From Comamonas sp. JUb58 (GTDB lineage Bacteria > Pseudomonadota > Gammaproteobacteria > Burkholderiales > Burkholderiaceae_C), in the NCBI RefSeq assembly GCF_004364775.1, contig NZ_SOAL01000024.1, positions 19,206-83,205 of the forward strand: a stretch of 64,000 nucleotides of DNA. Reading direction: 5' to 3'. Positions 7,486 to 16,265 of the stretch are shown piece after piece. The notes below the pieces were generated by a model. The model had not been told where the DNA came from and searched no databases. It was given only the letters and a program-made list of their open reading frames with translations. Within the stretch, counting starts at the first letter, position 1. Each line of letters starts with the position of its first letter. Both the position numbers and the translations under genes were made by a program.

Positions 7486-8385
7486 TCAAGCGCCTTGCGC
7501 CACCGCCTGCACGGCCGATTGCAGGCTGAGCAGCAGCTTGTGCACCAGCGGATTGTCCGGCTGGCTGCGCCAGACGGCCAGCAGCTCGGACTGCGGCTGC
7601 TCGCCCATCAGCGGGATGAACACTACATCGGGCATGCCCACGCGCTGCAGCGCGGCCGGCACAATGGCCGAGCCCTGGCCCAGCGACACCAGCGACAGCA
7701 CCGACAACCAGTGCCGCACCTCGTGCCGCACCTCGGGTGCAAAGCCATGGGCCATGCACATCTGGTAGATGCGCTGGTGGTAGAGCGGAGACACGGCGCT
7801 GGAGAACAGCACCAGGCGCTCATGCTTGAGCTGTGCCAAATTCAGCACCGCATGGCCGGCCAACGCATGCTGGCTTGGCAGGCAGGCCACAAAGGGCTCT
7901 TGCATCAGCAGCTGGCTGCGCAGGCCTTCGGGCAGCATCACCGAATGCACCAGGCCCATGTCCAGCTCAGCCTGCTGCAGGCCCAGCAGCTGCTCGGCGC
8001 TGTTGAGCTCGCGCATGTCGATGCGCACCTGCGGATGCGCGTGCTGAAAATGGGCCAGCGCCTGGGGCACGCCCCGGTACAGCGCCGAGCCCACAAAACC
8101 CAGGCGCAGATGGCCGCTGACGCCCTGGCCCACATCCCGCGTCTCCTGCACCGCCTGCCCGGCCAGCGCCAGCAGCTGGCGTGCGCGTGGCAGCAGGTGG
8201 GCGCCGGCGGCGGTCAGGCGCACGCCCTTGCTGCTGCGCTCAAACAGTGCGGCGCCGATCTCTTCCTCCAGCTGGCGGATGGCGACCGACAGCGGCGGCT
8301 GCGAGATGGACAGGCGCTGGGCCGCGCGGCTGAAGTGCAGCTCTTCCGCCAGGGTTGCGAAGTAGTTCAGCAGCCGCAGCTCCAT
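7486..8385 (-). CDS. LysR-family transcriptional regulator
   Basis: A 299-residue LTTR of standard length. It has an N-terminal winged helix-turn-helix (MELRLLNYFATLAEELHFSRAAQRLSIS split over residues 1-28, then QPPLSVAIRQLEEEIGAALF) and a periplasmic-binding-protein-like effector domain (about 90-290). The closest recognisable type is the CatM/BenM-like subgroup, which senses aromatic or organic acids. It is divergent from the acyl-CoA dehydrogenase, Bug and CoA-transferase genes, 197 bases apart, so it most likely controls them in response to an acid or acyl-CoA intermediate. The inducer is unknown. Confidence 0.92.
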   Translation of the reverse strand: MELRLLNYFATLAEELHFSRAAQRLSISQPPLSVAIRQLEEEIGAALFERSSKGVRLTAAGAHLLPRARQLLALAGQAVQETRDVGQGVSGHLRLGFVGSALYRGVPQALAHFQHAHPQVRIDMRELNSAEQLLGLQQAELDMGLVHSVMLPEGLRSQLLMQEPFVACLPSQHALAGHAVLNLAQLKHERLVLFSSAVSPLYHQRIYQMCMAHGFAPEVRHEVRHWLSVLSLVSLGQGSAIVPAALQRVGMPDVVFIPLMGEQPQSELLAVWRSQPDNPLVHKLLLSLQSAVQAVAQGA

Positions 8386-8395
8386 GGGGTGCTCC

Positions 8396-8445
8396 TAACT
8401 ATATTTAATACGTATCGATAAAGATTTTAATAATATTTGACGCGA
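8396..8445. promoter_or_regulatory. AT-rich divergent control region with LysR-type half sites
   Basis: In otherwise GC-rich sequence, the bases just before the LysR start are AT-rich. They hold the palindrome ATACGTAT (8408-8415) and flanking AATATTTAA/TTAATAATATT-like repeats, the usual character of an LTTR recognition and activation region with A/T-rich dyads. Exact promoter hexamers could not be fixed. Confidence 0.4.
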
Positions 8446-8582
8446 ATAGCGGCGGCTGCTGAAATGGCGCAAAACCTCGCGACCAGAGCGCGAACCCACG
8501 CACAAAAAACGCCTAACCCGCGGGCTGGCAGCGCAGTCCCTCCCCAGCACCGCGCCGCCAGCCCCGCCATCAGGAGACCCGC

Positions 8583-10289
8583 ATGTCCGCAACGGACCCA
8601 TCCCAGCGCAGCGCCATGGCGCAGGTAGCACAAGCCCATGCCCACCCCGTGCCTGATCGCCACGGCAGCAATTTCTACAGCACCGACCCGGCCTTGCAGC
8701 AGCTCTTGCAGCTTTACCTGCCTGCCGATTTGCTGGCCCATCTGCAGCCCTATCTGCAGCGCATGGGCGCGCTGGCCGGCGGCCGCATCGACGAGCTGGC
8801 CAGCATTGCCGACAAGAACCCGCCCACCCTGGAGCACCGCAGCCGTGCCGGTGAAGACCGCCAGCGCATCATCAAGCACCCGGCCTATGAAGAGCTGGAG
8901 CGCATCGCCTATGGTGAATTTGGTCTGCAGGCGATCTCGCACCGCGACGACATGCTGGGCTGGCAGGGCAAGATGCCGCCCATCGTCAAATATGCGCTGA
9001 CCTATCTGTTCGTGCAGTCCGAGTTTGGCCTCTGCTGCCCCTTGTCGATGACCGACTCGCTGACCCGCACCTTGAAGAAATTCGGTGCGCCGGAGCTGGT
9101 CGCCAAGTACCTGCCGCAGCTGCTGTCGCTGGACTGGGACAGCCAGGCCCAGGGCGCCATGTTCATGACCGAGCAGGCGGCCGGCTCCGACATCTCCAAC
9201 ACCCAGACCCTGGCCCAGCCACAGGCCGATGGCAGCTGGCGGGTGACGGGCGACAAGTGGTTCTGCTCCAACCCCGATGCCGAGTTTGCGATGGTGCTGG
9301 CCCGTGTGGAAGGCGCACCCGCTGGCATGAAGGGCATCTCGCTGTTCCTGCTGCCCCGCAAGCTGGATGACGGCAGCCAGAACCACTACCGCATTATTCG
9401 GCTCAAGGACAAGCTGGGCACCAAGTCGATGGCCAGCGGCGAGATCCGCATGGAAGGCGCGATTGCCTACCTGATCGGCGAGCAGGGCCGGGGCTTTGTG
9501 CAGATGGCCGATATGGTCAACAACTCGCGCCTGTCCAACGGCGTGCGCTCGGCCGGCATGATGCGCCGCGCGGTGGCCGAGGCCGAGTTTGTGGCCAGCG
9601 AGCGCGTGGCCTTTGGCAAGCGCCTGCAGGATATGCCGCTGATGCAGCGCCAGCTGGACAAGCTGCGCGTGCCCGCCGAGCAGGCGCGCTCCATGGTGTT
9701 CCAGACTGCGCAGACCCTGATGCGCTCTGACGCGGGCGACAAGGAGGCCTATGCGCTGCTGCGCATCCTGACGCCGATGATCAAGTTCCGCGCCTGCCGC
9801 GATGCGCGCAAGGTGACCGGCGACGCGATGGAAGTGCGCGGCGGCTGCGGCTATATCGAGGAATGGACGGACCCGCGCCTGGTGCGCGATGCCCACCTGG
9901 GCTCCATCTGGGAAGGCACCAGCAATATCGTCGCGCTCGATGTCGTGCGCGCCATCCAGCGCGAGGGCTCGCTGCCGGTGCTGCAGGCCTATCTGCAAGG
10001 CCTGCTGGCGGACTGCCGCATCAGCGCAGGTTACCGCGATGCGCTGGATGCCGCATTGGCCCGCGCCAGCGCGCTGGCCGAGCGTGCCGCGCAAGACGGC
10101 GGCGCGGTGCTGGCCCGCCAGGCCGCCACCGGTCTGTACAACTGCACCACCGCGATTGCGATGGCCTGGGAAGCCGGCCAGATCGACTCGGCCGAGCGCT
10201 TGCGCCTGTCGCAACTGGTGCTGCTGCACCGGGTGCTGCCGCGCGATCCGCTGGCCAGCGAAGCCATTCCGCAGGATTGGCTGGCCTGA
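8583..10289 (+). CDS. acyl-CoA dehydrogenase family protein (AidB-like long form)
   Basis: A flavoprotein of 568 residues, longer than the usual 380-400 because of an N-terminal helical extension (about 1-100) of the kind seen in AidB/FadE-like members. The FAD/acyl-CoA motifs are visible: QGAMFMTEQAAGSDISNT (about 194-211, middle-domain loop), WRVTGDKWFCSNPD, and near the C-terminal domain GGCGYIEEWTDPRLVRDAHL followed by SIWEGTSNI, whose Glu is at the usual catalytic-base position. It would oxidise an acyl-CoA at C2-C3. It is first gene of a probable operon with a Bug receptor and a class III CoA-transferase, so the substrate is likely an imported carboxylic acid activated by CoA transfer. 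Confidence 0.9.
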   Translation: MSATDPSQRSAMAQVAQAHAHPVPDRHGSNFYSTDPALQQLLQLYLPADLLAHLQPYLQRMGALAGGRIDELASIADKNPPTLEHRSRAGEDRQRIIKHPAYEELERIAYGEFGLQAISHRDDMLGWQGKMPPIVKYALTYLFVQSEFGLCCPLSMTDSLTRTLKKFGAPELVAKYLPQLLSLDWDSQAQGAMFMTEQAAGSDISNTQTLAQPQADGSWRVTGDKWFCSNPDAEFAMVLARVEGAPAGMKGISLFLLPRKLDDGSQNHYRIIRLKDKLGTKSMASGEIRMEGAIAYLIGEQGRGFVQMADMVNNSRLSNGVRSAGMMRRAVAEAEFVASERVAFGKRLQDMPLMQRQLDKLRVPAEQARSMVFQTAQTLMRSDAGDKEAYALLRILTPMIKFRACRDARKVTGDAMEVRGGCGYIEEWTDPRLVRDAHLGSIWEGTSNIVALDVVRAIQREGSLPVLQAYLQGLLADCRISAGYRDALDAALARASALAERAAQDGGAVLARQAATGLYNCTTAIAMAWEAGQIDSAERLRLSQLVLLHRVLPRDPLASEAIPQDWLA

Positions 10290-10294
10290 TTCGC

Positions 10295-10334
10295 AGATCA
10301 GCCGATCCGCAGATCGGCAGATCGGCAGATCGGC
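10295..10334 (+). repeat. five 8-bp tandem units, three perfect AGATCGGC copies
   Basis: Units read AGATCAGC, CGATCCGC and then AGATCGGC three times (10311-10334). Units 2 and 3 also form a hairpin GCCGATC-CGCA-GATCGGC (10301-10318). The array sits between the acyl-CoA dehydrogenase stop and the Bug receptor gene. Confidence 0.8.
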
Positions 10335-10394
10335 AGAGACATCCTTATCAACAAGCAGGCACCAGACCTGCATCCCTCAATACATGGAGACAAA

Positions 10395-11381
10395 ATGCAA
10401 AAATTTTCCTTGAACGCGGCGGCGCTCGCGCTCGCTGGCCTGGCAGGACTGGGTATGGCGTCGGCGCAGGCCGCTGACAAATTTCCCGACCGCCCGATCA
10501 TGTTCACCGTGCCTTTCCCACCCGGTGGCCCCACCGATGCGATGGCCCGGATTCTGGCGACAGAGCTGACGCGCGAGCTGGGCCAGAGCGTGGTGGTGGA
10601 GAACCGCGCGGGCGCGGGCGGCAATATCGGCGCCGAGTATGTGGCGCGCGCCAAGCCCGATGGCTACACCATCATGTTCGGCACCTCGGGTCCGCTGGCG
10701 ATCAACAAGAGCCTGTACAAATCCATCAGCTACGACCCGCGCACCAGCTACGCGCCCGTCATCTATGTGGGCTACCTGCCCAATATCCTGGTGGTGAAGG
10801 CCAGCCTGCCGGCTGACAACGTGCAAGGCCTGATCGCGTTGGACAAGGCCCATCCTGGCAAGCTCAATTTCGCGTCATCGGGCAATGGCGCTTCATCGCA
10901 CCTGGCCGGGGTCATGTTCAACAACCTGGCGGGCACCAAGCTGCAGCACATTCCCTACAAGGGCACAGGCCCGGCGCTCAATGATTTGCTGGCGGGACAG
11001 GTCGACATGAGCTTTACGGATATCCTCACGGCCATGCCCTATATCAAGGCTGGCAAGGTCAAGCCGCTGGGCGTGGCCACCGCGCGCCGCTCCAGTGCCT
11101 TGCCCGACATTCCCACCGTGGCCGAGCAGGGCATGGCCGGGTATGACGTGAGTGTTTTCTTCGGTGTTGTCGCCCCCAAGGGCACGCCGCCCGAGCGCGT
11201 GCAGGTGCTCAACCAGGCCTTCTCCAAGGCACTGGATTCGGACAGTGTGAAAAAGGCCTTTGCTGCGCAGGGCCTGGAGGCATCGCCCGATCGCTCGCCT
11301 GCCTACCTGGGGCGCTTTATCGGCACCGAAGTGGACAAATGGCAGGCAGTGGTTCAGCAGTCGGGTGTGACGCTGGACTGA
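10395..11381 (+). CDS. Bug/TctC-family tripartite tricarboxylate transporter substrate-binding protein
   Basis: A periplasmic solute receptor of 328 residues with a signal peptide (about 1-26, cut after AQA). It has the family hallmark VPFPPGGPTDAMARILA (ligand-carboxylate-binding loop) and the NRAGAGGNIGAEYVA second motif. Bug proteins bind mono- or dicarboxylates, nicotinate-like acids and amino acids; most, as here, are not next to tctA/tctB membrane genes. The start at 10395 follows ATGGAGACAAA. It lies between acyl-CoA dehydrogenase and CoA-transferase genes, 18 bases before the latter, which suggests that it captures the acid these enzymes degrade. Confidence 0.93.
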   Translation: MQKFSLNAAALALAGLAGLGMASAQAADKFPDRPIMFTVPFPPGGPTDAMARILATELTRELGQSVVVENRAGAGGNIGAEYVARAKPDGYTIMFGTSGPLAINKSLYKSISYDPRTSYAPVIYVGYLPNILVVKASLPADNVQGLIALDKAHPGKLNFASSGNGASSHLAGVMFNNLAGTKLQHIPYKGTGPALNDLLAGQVDMSFTDILTAMPYIKAGKVKPLGVATARRSSALPDIPTVAEQGMAGYDVSVFFGVVAPKGTPPERVQVLNQAFSKALDSDSVKKAFAAQGLEASPDRSPAYLGRFIGTEVDKWQAVVQQSGVTLD

Positions 11382-11399
11382 CCAATCGGAAAACGGACC

Positions 11400-12542
11400 A
11401 TGACAACAACACAGGCGACCAATGTTGGCGCTTTGCAGGGCATCAAGGTGCTCGATCTCTCGCGCATTCTGGGCGGGCCGCTGTGCGGCCAGATCCTGGG
11501 CGACCATGGCGCCGATGTGCTCAAGGTCGAGCCGCCGCAAGGCGACGATACGCGCAGCTGGGGCCCGCCGTTCCGCGATGGCGTGGCCTCGTACTACCTG
11601 GGCCTGAACCGCAACAAGCGCGTGCAGTTCATGGACCTGGCCAGCGCCGAAGGCCAGGCCCAGGTGCGCGCCTTGATGGCGCAGGCCGATGTGGTGGTCG
11701 AGAACTTCAAGACCGGCACGATGGAGAAATGGGGCATCGGCTACGAGCAAATGCAGCAGGAGTTTCCGCACCTGGTCTGGTGCCGCGTCACCGGCTTTGG
11801 TGCCGATGGACCGTTGGGCAGCCTGCCCGGTTATGACGCCGCCATCCAGGCCATGGCCGGGCTGATGAGCATCAACGGCGAGGCCGATCGCGACCCGCTG
11901 CGCGTGGGCCTGCCGGTGGTCGACATGGTCACCGGCCTCAATGCCGTGATCGGTGTACTGCTGGCGCTGCATGAGCGCGGCCGCAGCGGCCTGGGCCAGC
12001 TGGTCGATGCCTCGCTGTATGACGCCGGTATCTCGCTGCTGCACCCGCATGCCGCCAACTGGTTCATGAACGGCAAGATCCCCGGCCGCTCCGGCAATGC
12101 CCATCCCAACATCTACCCCTACGATGTCGTGAACACCGGCAAGGCGCCGATCTTTCTGGCGGTGGGCAATGACCGCCAGTTCCGCCTGATGTGCCAGCAC
12201 CTGGGGCAGGAGGCCCTGGCCGACGACAGCCGCTTTGCCACCGCCGGCCAGCGCTCGGTCAACCGCGATGTGCTCAAGCCGCTGCTCGAACAGGCCTTTG
12301 CCGCGCATGATGGCGTTCAACTGGCCGAGGACCTGATGGCCATCGGCGTGCCCGCCGCGCCGGTGCTGAATGTGGAGCAGGCCTTGCAAGCCCCGCACAC
12401 CGCGCACCGCGAGATGGTCGTGAAGATGGGCGACTACACCGGCCTGGGCGCCCCGGTCAAGCTGAGCCGCACCCCTGCGTCTTACCGCTTTGCGCCGCTG
12501 ACCGAAGGTACGGCGTTTTTGGATGCCGCCAACGACCACTGA
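11400..12542 (+). CDS. class III (CaiB/BaiF, formyl-CoA transferase type) CoA-transferase
   Basis: The 380-residue enzyme moves CoA between acyl-CoA and a free carboxylate through an aspartyl-CoA thioester. Family features: KVLDLSRILGGPLCGQILGD near residue 17, the RNKRV segment (about 63-73), and the catalytic Asp175 in GLPVVDMVTGLNAVIG, equivalent to Asp169 of formyl-CoA transferase. The length is typical (about 390-430, slightly short). It follows the Bug receptor closely and is followed by a strong terminator, ending the unit. It likely activates the imported acid that the acyl-CoA dehydrogenase then oxidises; donor and acceptor acids are unknown. Confidence 0.92.
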   Translation: MTTTQATNVGALQGIKVLDLSRILGGPLCGQILGDHGADVLKVEPPQGDDTRSWGPPFRDGVASYYLGLNRNKRVQFMDLASAEGQAQVRALMAQADVVVENFKTGTMEKWGIGYEQMQQEFPHLVWCRVTGFGADGPLGSLPGYDAAIQAMAGLMSINGEADRDPLRVGLPVVDMVTGLNAVIGVLLALHERGRSGLGQLVDASLYDAGISLLHPHAANWFMNGKIPGRSGNAHPNIYPYDVVNTGKAPIFLAVGNDRQFRLMCQHLGQEALADDSRFATAGQRSVNRDVLKPLLEQAFAAHDGVQLAEDLMAIGVPAAPVLNVEQALQAPHTAHREMVVKMGDYTGLGAPVKLSRTPASYRFAPLTEGTAFLDAANDH

Positions 12543-12561
12543 TCTGCAGCATTCACCCGCA

Positions 12562-12601
12562 AAAAAGGCCCATGCCTGCGCACTGCAGCATGGGCCTTTT
12601 T
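12562..12601. terminator. bidirectional terminator after the CoA-transferase gene
   Basis: A 14-bp perfect stem AAAAAGGCCCATGC/GCATGGGCCTTTTT with a 12-base loop, flanked by A-run and T-run. It serves the plus-strand operon and the convergent nuclease gene. Confidence 0.9.
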
Positions 12602-12620
12602 GTGGGTGGAAGGGCGGTGC

Positions 12621-13331
12621 TCAGTCCAGCAGGCGAATGCCCGTGCGCTGCACAAACTCTTCATAGCTCAGGGGCTTGCCGGCCTTGGTCGATGGCTGGT
12701 TGTCCTGCAGATGCACCCAGCGCTGGCCGGTGGCCGGGTCGTAGACCATCTTGAACACGGCATCGGGCACCCAGACCTGACCGTCGCCAATGCTGCGGTG
12801 CTGCTTGCCAAACACCGGGCCGGTGATTACAAAGACATCGCCCTTGGCGCGGCGGATATAGCTGCGCGTGTCCTGCTCGATCTGCGACCAGGACTTGCCG
12901 TTCTGGGTCGGGTCCTGCGGCACCATATTGGCCAGCGAATAGCTTTGGGCCTTGCCGTACTTGGTGCTCATGTCACCGGCAGCCGCCATATGGCCACGGC
13001 TGAGGCCGGAGCGCTTGTAGTCCGACAGCTGGGCGCGTTCGCGCTCGGGCAGGCGCGCCTCGGGGTAGAACTTGTCGCTGCGCTTCAGGTCCTTGGCCTG
13101 CTCCAGCATGCGGGCGTTCAGGCGCTGGGCCACAAAGATCGGCGTCTTGGTCTGGCCTGAGTGCAGCACCGCGAACTCTTCAAAGCACAGCGGCCGCAAC
13201 TGGCCATAGGCGTTGGTGCTGGGCGGCTTGCCCGAGAAGAACTGCGGGCAGTCATCAAAGCCTGCAGCCAGGGCAGGGGCGGCGGCGCACAGCAGCACTG
13301 GCGCCAGGTAAACAGAGAGGCGAGAAAACAT
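12621..13331 (-). CDS. secreted DNA/RNA non-specific endonuclease (NucA/EndoG family)
   Basis: The 236-residue product starts with a signal peptide if ATG 13331 is used (MFSRLSVYLAPVLLCAAAPA, cut after LAA); seven further residues are possible from 13352 but would put MCNTCAL before the signal. The beta-beta-alpha-Me nuclease core is present: SRGHMAAAGD (about residue 130) contains the catalytic His, with Ser in place of the usual first Asp of DRGH. VPQDPTQNGKSWSQIE supplies the metal-binding Asn and the downstream Glu. Such enzymes cut nucleic acids outside the cell or in the periplasm for nutrition or biofilm release. Single gene, convergent with the CoA-transferase unit. Confidence 0.88.
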   Translation of the reverse strand: MFSRLSVYLAPVLLCAAAPALAAGFDDCPQFFSGKPPSTNAYGQLRPLCFEEFAVLHSGQTKTPIFVAQRLNARMLEQAKDLKRSDKFYPEARLPERERAQLSDYKRSGLSRGHMAAAGDMSTKYGKAQSYSLANMVPQDPTQNGKSWSQIEQDTRSYIRRAKGDVFVITGPVFGKQHRSIGDGQVWVPDAVFKMVYDPATGQRWVHLQDNQPSTKAGKPLSYEEFVQRTGIRLLD

Positions 13332-13446
13332 AAGCGCGCAAGTGTTGCACAAGATCGGCCCGCCTGGCGCAAAGGCCGGGCAGGCCGTCGGCTATCCGGA
13401 GGTTGGCTGGGGTGCGTGCAAGCGGCGAATGGCTAGGGGCTGCTGC

Positions 13447-14346
13447 TTAATGCGCTGCTTCTTGCAAAAACGTCCACAGCTGCAGCGCCTGGGGCGGCAG
13501 CTGGGCCGGGTCGCGGCAGGCCAGCACCAGCTGGCGCGCGGCCCAGTCAACGCTCAGCGGCCGCAGGCGCAGCCGGGCCTGGGGCCAGCGCAAGGTGGCG
13601 CATTCGGCAGCAGTGCGTGGCACCAGCGCAGCGCCCAGGCCCATGGCGACCCAGTCGCACAGGGCCTCCAGGTGCGGGGCCAGTGCGCGGTAGCGCAGGG
13701 CGACCCCCGCCTGCAGCGCCTGCGCGGCCATCAGCTGGTGCAGCGCATGCTGGGGCAGCAGGCCGAGCAGTGCAATGTCCTTCAGGTGGTTCAGCTGCAC
13801 ATCCTGGGGCAGGGCGGCCAAAAGGCGCGTTGGGCCCAGCAGCACCAGCGGGTCATCGCGCCAGACCTGGGTGTGCAGGCTGCCCGCAGGCACGGCGTTG
13901 GAGAGCACGCCCATATCGGCTTCACCGGCCATCAGCGCGCGCGCAATCGCATCGCTGGTGCATTCGCGCAGCTCCAGGCGCAGCTGCGGGTTAGCCTGCA
14001 TAAAGGCGCCCAAGGGTGCAATCAAATGCTCGCTGATTGCCGAGGTATTGGCCAGCAGCTCGATGCGCGTGCCCAGGCCCTGGCCAAAGGCCTGCATGTC
14101 TCCCGCCAACTGCTCCATCTGCAGCAGCATGCGGCGCGCATGGGGCAGCAGCACGGCACCCGCTTCGGTCGCTGTGACCCCGCGCTTGCTGCGGTGGAGC
14201 AAGGGCGCGCCCAGCACCGTCTCCATGCCCCGGATGCGCTCGCTGGCCGATGCCAAGGTGATATGGCAGCGCTCGGCCCCCTGGGTGATGGTGCCGGACT
14301 CCAGGGTATGGACAAAAAGGCGCAGGTCTTGCAGGTCAAAGCGCAT
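13447..14346 (-). CDS. LysR-family transcriptional regulator
   Basis: A 299-residue LTTR. The winged helix-turn-helix occupies about residues 4-62 (LQDLRLFVHTLESGTITQGA, then ASASERIRGMETVLGAPLLH) and the effector-binding domain about 90-295. The recognition helix is slightly unusual in having TLASASERIR instead of the common SQPALSRQI type. It lies between the nuclease gene and an IclR regulator transcribed in the opposite direction (250 bases apart) with no metabolic gene next to it, so its target is not evident. No obvious LTTR box was fixed in the 14347-14596 interval, which contains only a weak imperfect dyad TTCCGTAGG/TTCGGAAGG. Confidence 0.9.
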   Translation of the reverse strand: MRFDLQDLRLFVHTLESGTITQGAERCHITLASASERIRGMETVLGAPLLHRSKRGVTATEAGAVLLPHARRMLLQMEQLAGDMQAFGQGLGTRIELLANTSAISEHLIAPLGAFMQANPQLRLELRECTSDAIARALMAGEADMGVLSNAVPAGSLHTQVWRDDPLVLLGPTRLLAALPQDVQLNHLKDIALLGLLPQHALHQLMAAQALQAGVALRYRALAPHLEALCDWVAMGLGAALVPRTAAECATLRWPQARLRLRPLSVDWAARQLVLACRDPAQLPPQALQLWTFLQEAAH

Positions 14347-14596
14347 GGCAGAGCGGGAACTGGATCGTGGGGGGATGCGACATGGTAGCGGGCTGTCGCG
14401 ATGATGGCTATGGATTTTCCGTAGGGATCATTCGGAAGGCATCGCCGTTGAAGGGATCGAACCGCATGCCTATGGAAAAGAAGAATGCTTTGGTCTCTGT
14501 ACCCACCACATGGCAGGAGACCGCGCAGTGCATGCGGCTGGCGACCGCTAACCACCCTGTGCTGGGGTATGCTACGGCGCAGTATGGGATGCAAAC

Positions 14597-15397
14597 ATGG
14601 CTACTTCGTCTTCTGAAAGCAGTGTTGCCGGCACGGCAGCGTTTTCCAAGTTCATGCGCGTGCTGCAATTGGTGGCAGATGGCAGCGAGCCCCTGGGTAT
14701 TGCCGAGATGGCCAAGGCGACGGGTTTTCCGCGCCCGACGGTCCACCGCATTGTGGCGGCCTTGCAAGCCGAGCGCATGCTGGTAGAAGTGGGGACCACG
14801 CGCTGCTGGACCCTCGGCCCGCGCCTGGTGCAACTGGCCAGCCGCAGCTGGAGCCGCTCGGGCCTGCGCATGGCCGCAACGCAGGCGCTGCGTGATCTGC
14901 GCGATGCCACGCAGGAGACCATCCATTTCGCCGTGCCCTCGGGCCACAGCATGGTCTATATCGAAAAGCTGGAGAGCGACAGTGCCGTGCAGATGTCATC
15001 GCGCATTGGCACCAGCGTGAATCTGTACTCCACCGCCGTTGGCAAGGCCTACCTGGCCGCGCTGCCGCCCGCCGATGCCACTGCGCTGATGGCCGAACTG
15101 GGCTATGCGCCGCTGACGGCGCAGACGGTGGGCGATGCGCAGGCGCTGCAACGCCAGGTGGACGAGGTGCGCCAACGCGGTTGGTCCACCGATGCGCAAG
15201 AGAATGAAGAGGGCATTTACTGCTTTGGCGCCGCAGTGCTGGGGCCGGACGGCAGCCCCGTGGCCGCCATCAGCGTCAGCACCTTGCTGTTCCGCCAGCG
15301 TGAGGATGTGCAGGCCGCCTACATCCAGCCCCTGTTGCGCACCTGCCGCGCGATTGCCCAGCAACTGGCGCAGAACCCCAACCTGGTGCACGCCTGA
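14597..15397 (+). CDS. IclR-family transcriptional regulator
   Basis: A 266-residue protein with the IclR layout: winged helix-turn-helix at about 18-75 (FSKFMRVLQLVADGSEPLGI, then KATGFPRPTVHRIVAALQAE) and a GAF-like effector domain (about 85-260) containing GTSVNLYSTAVGKAYLA and STDAQENEEGIYCFGAAV. IclR proteins usually repress or activate aromatic-acid or glyoxylate catabolism. None of its neighbours is an obvious target, although Bug and CoA-transferase genes nearby are of the type often controlled this way. The start ATG at 14597 lacks a strong ribosome site; the next in-frame candidates are further inside the HTH, so 14597 is kept. Confidence 0.9.
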   Translation: MATSSSESSVAGTAAFSKFMRVLQLVADGSEPLGIAEMAKATGFPRPTVHRIVAALQAERMLVEVGTTRCWTLGPRLVQLASRSWSRSGLRMAATQALRDLRDATQETIHFAVPSGHSMVYIEKLESDSAVQMSSRIGTSVNLYSTAVGKAYLAALPPADATALMAELGYAPLTAQTVGDAQALQRQVDEVRQRGWSTDAQENEEGIYCFGAAVLGPDGSPVAAISVSTLLFRQREDVQAAYIQPLLRTCRAIAQQLAQNPNLVHA

Positions 15398-15440
15398 GTG
15401 CCAGCGCTGGGCTCTGGTGAGCCCGCGCTGCAGCCGCGCT

Positions 15441-16265
15441 TTACAGCATCACGTTGGAGTTGGTGATCTTCTTCACCGGCCGAATGGCGCTGCTGTCCGG
15501 CTGGATCGAGGCGGCGTTGTCGCCGCTGTCCCAGTGCGGGTCTTCGATGCTGTCAAAAGCCTGGCGCAGCTTGTCGCCCCAGGTGTTGCGCACCATGCGG
15601 AAGTACTGGTTGAACTCGTCGATGCAGGCGATATTGTCGCAGCCGAGTTCGTCGGTGTCGTAGACCACCAAGTCCAGCGGCAGGCCCACCGACAGGTTGG
15701 ATTTGAGCGTGCTGTCCATGGAGACCAGCGCGCACTTGGCCGCTTCGTTGAGGGGCGTGGTGGGGGTCAGCACGCGGTCCAGCACGGGCTTGCCGTACTT
15801 CGCCTCGCCGATCTGGAAGTAGGGCGTCTCGGCCGTGGCCTCGATAAAGTTGCCGGCCGAGTAGACCTGGAACAGGCGCGGGCTCTCGCCAGCGATCTGG
15901 CCACCAAACACCAGGCTGCAGTTGAAGTCCACGCCCGCGCGCTCCAGCGCCTTGCCGTCGCGCTCCTGGATATGGCGCACGGCAGCACCCAGCACGCGCG
16001 TCGCGTCAAACATGCTCTTGGCGTTCCAGATGGTGATGGGCGGGCCGCCGTTCTCGTCTTCGAGCTGCTGGGTCTGCAGAATCTCGCGCACCGATTGCGA
16101 GATCGACAGATTGCCGGCAGACAGCAGCACCATGAAGCGCTCGCCGCGCTTCTCGTACACCATCATCTTGCGGAAGGTGCTGATATGGTCCAGGCCCGCA
16201 TTGGTTCGGGAGTCGGAGAGGAACACCAGGCCGGCGTTCAGCTTGATGGCTACACAATAGGTCAT
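15441..16265 (-). CDS. Anbu, proteasome-like Ntn hydrolase
   Basis: The 274-residue protein begins [20 protein letters not shown], the start typical of Anbu (ancestral beta-subunit), a 20S proteasome relative found in proteobacteria. After Met removal, Thr2 would be the N-terminal nucleophile, with Asp18 (LSDSR) and Lys33 (FRKM) completing the active-site set. The bacterial-type core ends near residue 240 and a short tail follows. Anbu normally lies with genes for an alpha-E protein, an ATP-grasp ligase and a transglutaminase; none is here. Instead its ATG overlaps the mutS stop (ATGA), implying co-transcription and coupled translation with mutS. Confidence 0.9.
   Translation of the reverse strand: MTYCVAIKLNAGLVFLSDSRTNAGLDHISTFRKMMVYEKRGERFMVLLSAGNLSISQSVREILQTQQLEDENGGPPITIWNAKSMFDATRVLGAAVRHIQERDGKALERAGVDFNCSLVFGGQIAGESPRLFQVYSAGNFIEATAETPYFQIGEAKYGKPVLDRVLTPTTPLNEAAKCALVSMDSTLKSNLSVGLPLDLVVYDTDELGCDNIACIDEFNQYFRMVRNTWGDKLRQAFDSIEDPHWDSGDNAASIQPDSSAIRPVKKITNSNVML

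Noticed and set aside
10295..10334. Short direct repeats as a CRISPR array
   Set aside because: Units are 8 bp and contiguous with no spacers; no cas genes are in the window.
8427..10373. 648-residue open frame on the minus strand
   Set aside because: Antisense to the acyl-CoA dehydrogenase; composition typical of a shadow frame.
10893..12539. 548-residue minus-strand open frame
   Set aside because: Antisense to the Bug and CoA-transferase genes, both of which have clear family motifs.
12621..13331. Secreted nuclease as part of a toxin or defence system
   Set aside because: No immunity protein, secretion fusion domain or defence partner is adjacent; it fits a simple periplasmic or extracellular nuclease.
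14347..14596. Possible small gene between the LysR and IclR genes
   Set aside because: Several short frames cross it, but none has a ribosome site or protein-like composition; more likely a promoter region.
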